Below, piece by piece: positions 21,061 through 30,858 of a stretch of 64,000 nucleotides of DNA; the stretch's first letter is position 1; every line of letters starts with the position of its first letter. This stretch comes from Craterostigma plantagineum (lineage: Eukaryota > Streptophyta > Magnoliopsida > Lamiales > Linderniaceae): NCBI GenBank assembly GCA_027422505.1, contig JAPQWV010000012.1, forward strand, positions 21,984,001 through 22,048,000, read 5' to 3'. The translations under genes were made by a program, and so were the position numbers. The notes under the pieces are model-generated. The model was not told where the DNA came from. It saw only the letters and a list, made by a program, of their open reading frames with translations, and did not search any database.

Positions 21061-23766
21061 TCATGTAGCAACTTCGTCAACCTCGGAGTTGAAAACGAAG
21101 CTGGGAAATGTCGTAGTTATGTCCCTGTGCAACGCCAAGAAGAGAAAATATATATCAACTATTGATTTCCCCAAATTCGAATTTGCATAATATATCTTTC
21201 AAGATTGTTCATTAAATCCACAGCATATACGCTTAAGATTATCGAATAATATACCTCAGATATGGAAGTGTCATAATTTTCATCAAGGACGGATTTCGAG
21301 CGACGAAATTTCGCCATTCAGAACTGTCGATTTTCCCGTCATGGTCAATGTCTGCGTCCTGGAATGTCTGTCGAAGGTTTTAGGAACGAATAAGAACAAA
21401 TATTCAATGATAAAATGTTCATGTATATATATAATAAGCTGTCTTCCTTCTCTTAGACTTTTAAGATTTACGAAGAGAAATATATTCTTGGGAATAAATA
21501 TAAAGCGATACAAATCTCTAACAGCTTAAGCGGCAGAGAGATGGTCATTTAACAAAGCAATAGAGCTCGGCCAAAAAATAGGTCAAGGGCTCGAATCCTC
21601 GCTACAGCCCAAAAAATTTAAAAACTGAAAAAGATATTTAAAAGGGGAGCCGAAATAAATGTAGAATGATACATCTCTCTAACAGCTTAAGCTTTTGGTC
21701 ATTTGATAAAGACGGCGATTAACATTGAACGTGGTAACTTTTTTTAAGAAGGGAATGCTCAGAAAAGATCGTCATTTTTTAGGAATGAGATTTTGAAAAA
21801 TTCATTTCATCGGGGTTCGCAAATAAAACATCTCAAAAAATGTAAAATATGATCCAGCATTAGATACTAAAGCCAAATAAGAGATCATGAAGAATATGCA
21901 ATTCGAGTTTACCTTGTCGAGTATTATCTCAATCGTCTCATCGGCCAACTTCATCTCTGACTCGCAAAGAAGAGCTATCAACATCTGCTTAACCTGAGAG
22001 AATGACAATACTATCCAAGTTGGTATAAGAAAGGAACTGATAATACAACCGAAGAAACAAATGACGGTCCATAAATTTATGACAAACGTTATATAATACC
22101 TCTTGTCGCTCGATATATCCAGTTCCGTCCAAGTCATAAAGCTTAAAAGAAACTTCAGGTTGCAAAATTCAAGAGACAGAGCAATATCAGTCAACTATAT
22201 CAAACAAATTTTTCTTTCGGAGTAATTTTCATTCTCACAGTTGATTTTATCTTCTTCTGGTGCATTTGGGTGGAAAACATTGAGTGATCGAACAAAATCA
22301 CCAAAATCAATGACTCCCTTTTGTTTCACATCAAAGAGATCAAAAATCTGCAAGCACCGAAAACATTGACTATTTCAGGAGCAGAAGTGCATCGGGCAAA
22401 AAAGTGCTAGAGCGATATGTTTCAACTTTGGCAATATGCAGCATAGAGACAGTCTAAAGGCTTTGCACGTAGCATCAATCGACATAGTCCCGAACATAGA
22501 ACTAAAAATCAAGAACAAAAGCAAGAACAAACTTTTCAACTTATGCAACAATCAGACTAATGAGATACTAAAGTGCAACTTACGTATACGTCATAGTCAT
22601 AGTAAAAACTCCTCGAATAGACATGCGAAGTTAATGTCAAACAAGTATTTTTTCCAAGTTATTATCTTATTAAATGTGGTGAATAATGAGTAGGTAAAAT
22701 ATCGAAATAGGTAATTTGCACTTGAGAGAACAATACCCGGTTTGCAAAAAGATTCTCCTTTTTTCTGTTCTTAAATAACGCCAACTGTAACTCTTCCTGC
22801 ATAATACAGTTCATAGAATCATATATATATAAATCATTACTACGAAGTCCAATCTAGAGGGGAACTTTTGGTCAAAGCCAAAGACCAGAATATTCAACAA
22901 AGTATAAGGAAGAAGGGACACAAAGAATATTCTAATATGATCATATTGTGGACTACAGTGCTTCATTGACTATTTCTTCGGATGAAACAAGCGGTAAAGG
23001 AATATATGTATATACTTATGATGTTATGAAGATAACTAAATGGATAAATCATGTGAAGAAAGATCATGGGAAATAAACATAAAGATATCCGGTGAGCTAA
23101 ATAGCGATTTATTATTATTAACTAAAAACAATCTCTTACCAATAACAGATCATCTAAAGTTGTCGCATAAAATGAAACTGAAACTTAGTCATACCTTATT
23201 TATCAGCCCATCGTCGATTACAGAACTGCTAATGCTCTTAAAAAGCTCAAAGAGTGCTTCAACCTCACTCACACTAACTGCAAAAATCATAAGGATGAGG
23301 AAGGATATCAGAGGTGTGATCGAGGAACTAGAAAAATAAAATTGAGCATTACGCATTAGTAAGGAATATACTTTTTTCTTTCATTTCCAACTTCCTCCTA
23401 TTGATACATATCAACATTTAGGAGCTTGACGTCATCTAAAACGTCAAGATAGAAACTAAGAATCCATGTACTCGTCAGAAAGAAATCATACATAAAAGGA
23501 ACAACAGCAAACTATAACAAGAATGCAGCGTACCCAAGCATGGTATTACGCCATGGAAGTCGACATTAAAAGAAGATTAACTAAGCCATTTAAACCAAGA
23601 AGTCGTTATTCTATAAAAGGAAATACGAAGAGGCAAACGACGCCACGTGGTTAGTTATTACATGAAAAAAAAAAAAACTCAGCTTACAAGCAGTTTGTGA
23701 AGCAAGAAGAACGGGATCTTCATGACCGGGAAATTGCTTTCTCGATTTCGAATGAAAACAGCCCAT
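21061..23766 (-). CDS. CBL1: Calcineurin B-like calcium sensor, CBL1/CBL9 type
   Basis: Eight exons (23766-23688, 23277-23195, 22796-22737, 22347-22239, 22152-22100, 21993-21913, 21367-21255, 21124-21061) encode 213 residues, exactly the CBL1/CBL9 length. The start MGCFHSK carries Gly2 for myristoylation and Cys3 for palmitoylation, which target CBL1 and CBL9 to the plasma membrane. Four EF-hand regions are readable, including [15 protein letters not shown] (third) and [15 protein letters not shown] (fourth). The C-terminus is [11 protein letters not shown] then NSEVDEVAT, with the Ser expected to be phosphorylated by CIPK kinases in the FPSF motif. CBL1/9 bind CIPK23 and others to control potassium, nitrate and stress responses. 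A 5'UTR intron probably ends at TTCTGCAG near 23816. CBL1 and CBL9 cannot be separated here. Confidence 0.94.
21500..21720. repeat. tRNA-like SINE remnant in CBL intron
   Basis: Within the intron between CBL exons 6 and 7, the phrase GGCTCGAATCCTCG (21592-21605) resembles a polymerase III B box. It is preceded by an A-box-like GGCAGAGAGATGG. A phrase CTCTAACAGCTTAAGC occurs twice, at about 21516 and 21678, both followed by GGTCATTT. This looks like decayed tRNA-derived repeat material. Confidence 0.4.
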
Positions 23767-24870
23767 TACCGAGGGAAGAAACCTCCCTATTGTTTCCGAA
23801 TTCTTCAAGCTTCACTGCAGAAGCATCAAATATCAAAACAAGAAAATTTCAGAGCCCCGTTTTAGGTAACAATTAACACCTTAAACGGCCAATTATTTAT
23901 AAACTAAGTCGACAGCATAGTCCAAGAAATATGTGATTCTAATCTTATAATTTAGGAATGAACGCATATTCCATCTCTTGTTCATAACAAATCTAAAATC
24001 ATTTACATGTTTGCAAGAAAAAAATGGTTAATTATTACATTGCCAAGAGCAAACAAATGAAAATTAGCAAGAAAACATACCACAAACCCAAACAAATAAA
24101 ACTCTCAATACTACAAAGACGAGGAAGAAATTCGCTCGAACAAAACCCTTGAACAATCGACACTTTCTTTAAAAGAAAAAGGAAAAATCAAAGACGCGCC
24201 CACGCTCCGCAACCCGAGAAGAGCAACACAGCTTGAAAAGAAATCCAAGACAACAGAACAATAACTCGAAATAGGCAAAAATGAACAACAAAAAATCCAT
24301 CTCGTACCCAAAGTGCCGAATAGGGAACCTTCGTATTGTAATGAATTGGCGATTCTTGAATAAGATTAGAATTTAACCCAAACGGCAAAAAAAAGATCAA
24401 GAAACTCTTAAGAGATGCATGAGCTTCCTTCTCTAATGGAGGTTATGGAAGGTAAAATAGCGACTTGCAGAAGTTTCAGATGCAAGTAATTTCGAGGAGG
24501 ATTGAGAAATCGAAGTTTTTATACTCTAATTAAATATATTTTCACGGTAAATAAATTAATTTTGTGAAAACAAATTACATAATCATATAAGAAAATCTCA
24601 TAGATAACAAAAAATCTCACCTGCCGCATATATGTTGTGTCCTCTCTAATCAATGTTTATCTCAATTTATTGTCATCAACTTAATGAAATCAATAACCAA
24701 CACGTCAATTACCTAAGACTTTTTTTTAGTGAAATAACAGGCAAAGAAGGACCAAGAATGGTAAAATAAATGTTAGGAAAAATCCATCTAAATAGTTCAA
24801 TTATAAAATCAATCACTGCCTTTACTTACTATTTTTTGTTAATTATTAACTTACTATTTTTGTTAATTAT
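23767..24870. other. CBL upstream region, AT-rich
   Basis: Contains the likely 5' untranslated exon(s) of the CBL gene up to about 24500 and then AT-rich spacer. No further gene is seen. Confidence 0.5.
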
Positions 24871-25802
24871 AATTCTATCTTTAATTTAATAATAAATCAA
24901 TTTTCTTTGTAAATTATAATATGATATTATAACACACGCATTTGAGTGAGCATGAATACTAGCAGATACTTTAAAACCGTATGGAAAGGCATGATAAACT
25001 ATAGTTAGGAATTTGATGGAAATTACATTGTGGTATTTATACATGGAGAGAATTATATAAAAATATAATTGTAATATCTGTTAATTTTATCCCGTATGTA
25101 TATACATACTATTAAGCTTTTCACATATGTGTGTTCAATTAATATAACTAGTATATTTATCACATCTTATGTATGTGCAAATATTTTAAGTTATTTTATA
25201 AGAAAAAAATTTAAAACTAAGGATAAAATTGTAATAAACTAAATTTTAAGAGCAGTTTATACTCAGTCTTCATCCTTAATATAATAGAATAAATTGTTAA
25301 GAAAAGAGTAGTTTACTCAACTTACGTAGTGTGTATAATTCTATCTTTAATTTAATAATAAATCAATTTTCTTTTTAAATTATAATATGATATTATAACA
25401 CACGCATTTGAGTGAGCATGAATACTAGCAGATACTTTAAAACCGTATGGAAAGGCATGATAAACTATAGTTAGGAATTTGATGGAAATTACATTGTGGT
25501 ATTTATACATGGAGAGAATTATATAAAAATATAATTGTAATATCTGTTAATTTTATCCCGTATGTATATACATACTATTAAGCTTTTCACATATGTGTGT
25601 TCAATTAATATAACTAGTATATTTATCACATCTTATGTATGTGCAAATATTTTAAGTTATTTTATAAGAAAAAAATTTAAAACTAAGGATAAAATTGTAA
25701 TAAACTAAATTTTAAGAGCAGTTTATACTCAGTCTTCATCCTTAATATAATAGAATAAATTGTTAAGAAAAGAGTAGTTTACTCAACTTACGTAGTGTGT
25801 AT
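24871..25802. repeat. Tandem duplication, two 466-bp copies
   Basis: Copy one runs 24871-25336 and copy two 25337-25802. They begin AATTCTATCTTTAATTTAAT and end CTTACGTAGTGTGTAT. I could find one difference (CTTTG against CTTTT near 24914 and 25380). The sequence is AT-rich and non-coding. The near-identity means either a very recent duplication or an assembly artefact. Confidence 0.93.
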
Positions 25803-25949
25803 GTTTTTTTATAATAATTTTAAGTGGAGAATAAATAATATTGATTTAACTAAAACTCGACAATAAAGAATGATATAATAGTAATTTATCATAAAATTAA
25901 AATTACATGATACCGCAACATTTTCTAGGAGACACTGAGCCTTAATACA

Positions 25950-26045
25950 GGTATTTTTAATTAAATAAACAAAAAAAATCAATCATTAACAAAATAAACG
26001 GAAAAGAAAAAGCATTAATAAAATAGCGATTTTCGTATTCTAGGA
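25950..26045 (+). repeat. Left terminal inverted repeat of the PMD MULE
   Basis: Matches the reverse complement of 29845-29940 with few differences: GGTATTTTTAATTAAATAAA, then a run of A, CATTAACAAAATAAA and TTAATAAAATAG. Confidence 0.9.
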
Positions 26046-26320
26046 GTAATTCGTACTCCCAGAATACGAGTTACGTTTGGGCCGCTGACCCGCTGACCCG
26101 ACACGTCGGCGTAACTCGTATCAGGGAAATACGAGTTAGTAATTCGTACTCTAGGAGTACGAATTACCTGCTGACCACGCTGACCCTGACATGGCAATGA
26201 CATGGCGCGTTAAATCGTATTCTCAGTATACGAGATAATAACTCGTATCTTTAGGTTACGAGTTATAGTGTGTGGCCGACCAACCTGTATGGCCATGCAA
26301 GGTGTCGGCAATAATTCCTC

Positions 26321-26398
26321 TAACTCGTATTCCGGGCATACGAGTTACGTGAATTATTGCAATAATTCACGTAACTCGTATGCCCGGAATACGAGTTA
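26321..26398. repeat. Perfect 78-bp palindrome
   Basis: The left arm 26321-26359 (starting TAACTCGTATTCCGGGCATA and ending GAATTATTG) is the exact reverse complement of the right arm 26360-26398, with no spacer. It lies in the subterminal region of the MULE, about 35 bp upstream of a TATA-like CTATAAAT. It is built from the same CGTAT...ATACG half-sites that recur through both ends of the element. Confidence 0.96.
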
Positions 26399-26432
26399 CT
26401 TAACTCGTATCTCCAAGATACGATTTAAGTTC

Positions 26433-26440
26433 CTATAAAT
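26433..26440 (+). promoter_or_regulatory. TATA-like box before MULE transposase N-part
   Basis: CTATAAAT lies about 70 bp upstream of the ATG at 26505 and directly after the palindrome, a plausible core promoter for the plus-strand frame. Confidence 0.4.
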
Positions 26441-26504
26441 CCCCCCTCGCCCAGAATGACTCGTATATCATTAGCCCTTCTCAATTTATATTAATAACTG
26501 AACA

Positions 26505-27370
26505 ATGGTGTCGAGTCGCGTACAAGTCATAGTATATTTCGGCGGCGATATAATTCAATCATCTGATTCTACCATCAAATATAGTATCCGCCCTGTTGGG
26601 TATAGGCGAATTCGTCGCACCACCAGTTTTCCGAGTTTATTTCGTTGTTGTTCGAAATTACGGGTGCTGATAGCAGTTGTTGTTCGTTGATTATCCATGC
26701 CAAAAATGAATACTTTCAACATTCCCGCCATTTTCATAAGCTTTTTCAAATCTTCAACGACAACGATTTACAATTTTTCATACATCCCGATTCAGAAAAC
26801 AATTGTGTCGAGGTTTTTGTTGAAACAGTTGAAAATTCAAACTTTTATTTGAACGAAGAGCCTCATCGAAATTTTGAAGTTGGTTCTTCGAGTTACACCT
26901 GTACGGATTTTCCCGACATTGCCTCAGTTACGGCAGGGTTAAGTAATGTCTCTTTGGAGATGCCGGTGCATGTTCCATTCAATATGCCGGAAGCCGTGTT
27001 AGAACCGGAGCCAGAAGTCGTGCCAGAACTAGAGGAGGACGTTCATGTTAGTGATTCGGAAGCGGACGATGTGGATCCACTTTTATCCGAGTTACCTGAT
27101 CCCAACGAGGACGACGAGAACGACGACGATGATGCGCCAGATGATACCACTCCAACGAACGTTGCTGCTCCAACGCTGTTTCAGTCCGTCCCATTTTTCC
27201 AAACGTACCAAATGCCACCTCCTGCTGGTGACGACTACGGTGGTTATGGTGAGATAGTGCGTACTCATGCATGTGAGATGTTTCGGGCTCATGCATGTGA
27301 GATGTTTCGGCCTCATATACCCCCGATGGTTCGGCCCCACTCCCTCGTCGAACTCGGCGTCGCGATATAA
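26505..27370 (+). pseudogene. MuDR-type transposase N-terminal region, truncated
   Basis: The frame from 26505 reads VQVIVYFGGDIIQSSDSTIKY then RPVGYRRIRRTT, the entry region of plant MuDR-type transposases. A frame change near 26640 leads to a second stretch with SLIIHAKNEYF, NDLQFFIHPDSE and NCVEVFVETVE, matching the rest of that N-terminal domain. A long acidic linker (EPEPEVVPELEEDVHVSDSE, then a D/E/N run) follows. The catalytic transposase domain that should come next is absent; after about 27240 the DNA belongs to the minus-strand gene and the frame ends at 27370. It is therefore a remnant, unable to catalyse transposition. Confidence 0.65.
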
Positions 27371-29097
27371 ACATCCCATCCATCTGCTCTAGTAAGCGGA
27401 TGGTCTCGTCATGCTCGCCGGACCTCGCGTAACGAAGGCTGTCGTGAACACCGCGTTCCTAACAATGAAAGAGTAAATTATATTATTTGGTCTACTAAAC
27501 AAATAACATTAGTACATAAATTAAACTTACGATGTTCTCCATAAATACCGCATCTCCCATCTGAAAGCCCCGTGACATCAGTCGCTGGTGTGGAGATATG
27601 TAGAGGCGAGTGATCCGATGAAACCACTCGTAATATCCATCCTCCACCGAGTTGAATCCACTCGCTGGAGGACCATCAATGACCGTGTCATCTCGAGCTT
27701 CCCACAACCCAACCCATACTGCGTGATGCGCTCTCCAATCCATCCTCGTCCGCTGTCGACGCTCGTACGTATGGAGATTGTTATCTCGATACGACGGTAT
27801 AACTGGAATTCCTTGAATAATTCCAAATTGCCGAAGTACCCGTTCAGGGTAATGAAACTCCACGATATTGAAGAATATCAGTGGACACCTCGAACGGCAA
27901 GCCGTAGGTAAGAACTCCTCAGGAAGATCGGCAATCTCCGGGAGCGTCATGTTGTACGGCGTCCATGTGAATTGATGCGGCTGCATGCGATCAATGCACT
28001 CGCGGATAGTGCGTACGTTCGAATTCGTCGAAGATGTGAAATCAAAGGTTGCGTTCCACCTGTCAAATATTTAAACAACAATTATAAATGTAAGAATAAA
28101 AACAAATTCCAACTTATGGAAGAACAACCATACCTCGCAGCATGTGGCGGAGCCGGTAAGACAATCTCGTCGACTACTCGGGGCTCCATCGTGATACGAT
28201 TAACACCCCGTACTGGCTGAAATGGCAAAATCCTCACATATGCCCAAGCCTAAAACATATCACTTGTTCTAAATTATCTCCATTAAAAATAACACTATAT
28301 TTAATCAAAATTTCAATATAATTACCTGCAGCAGCCGTAGGTGTCCGCCCATATTTAGCTTGTTCGGCTCGATTGCCGAACAAAGCTCTCTGTATAGGAA
28401 TGCCAGCACCGCACTACCCCAACTAAATGTGCGCACCTCCTCAATATCCTCCAACAGCTGAAGGTAAGTCAATGATACTGTGCTGGCGCTACAATCGGGG
28501 AACATCACCGCACCGAAGAGCAGCATCGCGTAACCCCGTGCTGAACATTCGACCTCTTCCTCATCACTATCATTCGTTACCGGATGGTCCAACAACCAAC
28601 TCGCTAACGACTTCATCGATAGCGATGACCCCCTAATCTTATCAGCAGGCGGTCTAAAACCAAGCAACTGCTCACAGTCGTCCATCCACTGTGTGGTCGT
28701 TCTATGAACGATCATACCGGAGACACAACTACCATCTACAGGCAAACCCCACAAAATACCTACATCCTGTAAAGTGACGGTCGCCTCCCCAACATAAAAA
28801 TGAAACGTATGGGTCTCTTTCCTCCAACGCTCTACCAAAGCTGTAATCAAATGAGGGTCAACCCTCTGAGACATACAGCTGTAGACGCTGTATAGACCCA
28901 TATCGTTCAACTTCCCTAATAAGCGACCGTGTAAGATATTCGGTGCTTCTAGTACCCCACACTACATTCTCTAAGGCCCTAATCTTAATAGTTCTATCTA
29001 TCGCTGTCTCGTCTAACAACAAAGCCCTACTACGGTGATTTGACTGTATCGTCAACACCGAACTATCAATAGGCCCGTAAGTAGAATCGGAATCCAT
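27048..29097 (-). pseudogene. Plant-mobile-domain (MAIN-like) gene, one frameshift
   Basis: Four exons can be read: 29097-28326, 28249-28134, 28059-27531 and 27458-27048, with clean GT-AG junctions and matching phases. They would give about 608 residues if a single extra base near 28913-28917 (a GGG run) is allowed for; as it stands the frame shifts there. The start MDSDSTYGPIDSSVLTIQ and later VERWRKETHTFHF, GEATVTLQDVGILWGLPVDG, FSWGSAVLAFLYRELC, WAYVRILPFQP and FTWTPYN are the usual order of the plant mobile domain of MAIN/MAIL-type proteins. This domain occurs in host silencing factors and also in transposon-borne genes; its location inside a MULE makes the latter certain here. The last exon overlaps the transposase remnant on the other strand. 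Confidence 0.8.
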
Positions 29098-29219
29098 TCT
29101 ACATTTAAAAAAAAACAAACAAACAAACAAATCACCAATCAATAAAAAGCATTTGATAATAACGAAATTAACGCAAAAATGTATTTCGAGTCGTAACGGG
29201 GTACCCGAACTAATCGCGC

Positions 29220-29690
29220 GTATGACGTCGTCTGGGAGGCGGGTCGCAGCGGGCAGCGTCGGGCAGCGTCGGGTCGCAGTGGGCGGCGCGGGGCAGCGGT
29301 CGTGGCGGGCAGCGTCGGGGGCGGGCAGCGTCGGGGCGGGCAACGTCGGGTCGGGCAGCGTCGGGTCGCAGCGGGCGGCGCGGGGCAGCGGTCGTGGCGG
29401 GCAGCGTCGGGGGGCGGTGCAGCGGTCGTGGCGGGTCGCAGCGTCAGCGTCGGGCGGCGGGGCAGGGCGTCGCGGCGGGGCAGCGGTCGCGGCTGGGGCT
29501 GGACGTCACGTCGGGGCGGCGGCGTGGCGTCGGGGCGTCGGCGTGGCGTCAGGGCGGCGGGGCGTCGCGCCTCAGTCGGGCGCGGCGTGGCGTCGGGGAG
29601 CGCGGCGGGGCAGCAGGTCGCGGCGGGACGCCGGGCAGCGCAAGGCGTGGCTGGGGCAGCAATTCGGCGTCGTCTTCGTCGGCTTCGTCG
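29220..29690. repeat. GC-rich degenerate repeat before the PMD gene
   Basis: Almost 470 bp made of variations on CGGGCAGCGTCGGG, GGCGGCGTGGCG and similar words, very G-rich on the plus strand and CpG-dense. It stands out in an AT-rich window. It lies between the PMD start codon and the right terminal repeat. Long open frames across it on the plus strand are by-products of low stop-codon content. Confidence 0.8.
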
Positions 29691-29844
29691 TCGTCTTCGT
29701 CTTGCTCGTCGTTTCAGTTCGTCGCGAGGGTTTCGTTATAAACCAGATCTAATTCGTACTTCCAGAGTACGAATTACTAATTCGTATTCTGGGAGTACGA
29801 GTTAGTCCAGGTAAGCGCACGCGCCAGCTGGGCCCGTAACTCGT

Positions 29845-29940
29845 ACTCTGGAGTACGAAAATACCTATTTTATTAATACATGTGCTTTTCCATTTATTTT
29901 GTTAATGGTTGTTTTTTTTGTTTATTTAATTAAAAATACC
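29845..29940 (-). repeat. Right terminal inverted repeat of the PMD MULE
   Basis: Reverse complement of the left end. The MULE ends at TTAAAAATACC, followed by the target copy CTTAATACA. Confidence 0.9.
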
Positions 29941-29949
29941 CTTAATACA

Positions 29950-30858
29950 ATAGAAATAAATTCAAGAGATATTCTCGTCCGACCTGCAAATTTTGATGTG
30001 GGATTTTGTCGTCTTCCTTGCTATAAATAAATAAATAAATAAAAATGTTTGTAATGTAATATAAAAAAGCAGAGCAGCATACTTTGACTTACACACTTAT
30101 TCGGTTTTACTCCAAACAAAAAAGAGTCAAAACGGTCCACTCCACGAACATTTTGAATATATAAATAATAAAGTAACAATAATAATAATCCTATGAAAGG
30201 GAACAAAAGAGATACCACGTCCTTTTTACAGATTTGACCCTCTACTCAGAAAAAGGAAAAAACTATGTCTAAAATCGTCATTTCCATAAATATTAGATGT
30301 CTTACACTACATTCTCCAAGATTGTGAAATGAAATCGTAACAAAGTAACAAAGCCATTTTCACTTTTCTTTTCTCAGTTTGAAATTATTATATTCAGTCA
30401 CCATACAACTTTTCCATAAAATATATTCAAATCCTCTATCAACCTACCAAAGTTACGACACTTCTATGTCTGTGTATTGTCACGATAAACCGTTTATTTA
30501 CACATCTTTCTCAATAGTTTCAAAATCATACATTGAAGTACCGTCCTTCCTAACTTTAAGTTTGAATAAGAGGGGGCATTCTGAAATTATCTATTTGTAT
30601 TTTCGTCCTTGCTCAGTCTTGAAGTAGCTGGCTAAACCCCATTATGTAAAAAGCAGATGACTAAACCCCATTAACATGGTGTTGTGGCAGGGGCAGCTTT
30701 GAGCACTTTGTCGTTTGACTCGTCACAACAAATCTACGAAGCAACAGCTCAAATCGCCGATCTTTTCTCTCCAGCCCAAATTTTGATTGTAATTTGTTCT
30801 TTTTTTAATTTCTTTTGTTTTTGCGAGGGGGTGAATGGTGGTGGGAATGTGTACATAA
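29950..30858. promoter_or_regulatory. Upstream region of first PP2C gene
   Basis: No gene. Two parts resemble the region upstream of the second PP2C gene: about 30070-30390 (with CTTTGACTTACACACTTATTC) resembles 35800-36110, and about 30500-30660 (TTTCGTCCTTGCTCAGTC and GCAGATGACTAAACCCCA) resembles 42520-42725. This shows that the duplicated unit included the promoter. Confidence 0.6.

Larger units (their letters stand above)
25950..29940. mobile_element. Mutator-like element carrying a plant-mobile-domain gene
   Basis: A 3,991-bp element flanked by the perfect 9-bp target duplication CTTAATACA (25941-25949 and 29941-29949). Terminal inverted repeats start GGTATTTTTAATTAAATAAA and stay alike for about 95 bp, then continue as palindromic TCGTAC/GTACGA motifs. 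The size of the duplication and the long terminal repeats are Mutator hallmarks. Inside, the plus strand encodes the N-terminal region of a MuDR-type transposase (26505-27370, one frameshift), while the minus strand carries a nearly complete plant-mobile-domain gene (27048-29097). No DDE catalytic domain or SWIM zinc finger was found, so movement would need a transposase from elsewhere. Confidence 0.92.

Noticed and set aside
29153..29805. Long plus-strand frames of 115-199 codons in GC-rich sequence
   Set aside because: They are a product of stop-poor, G-rich repeats; several frames are open at once and the translation is Gly/Arg/Ala low complexity.
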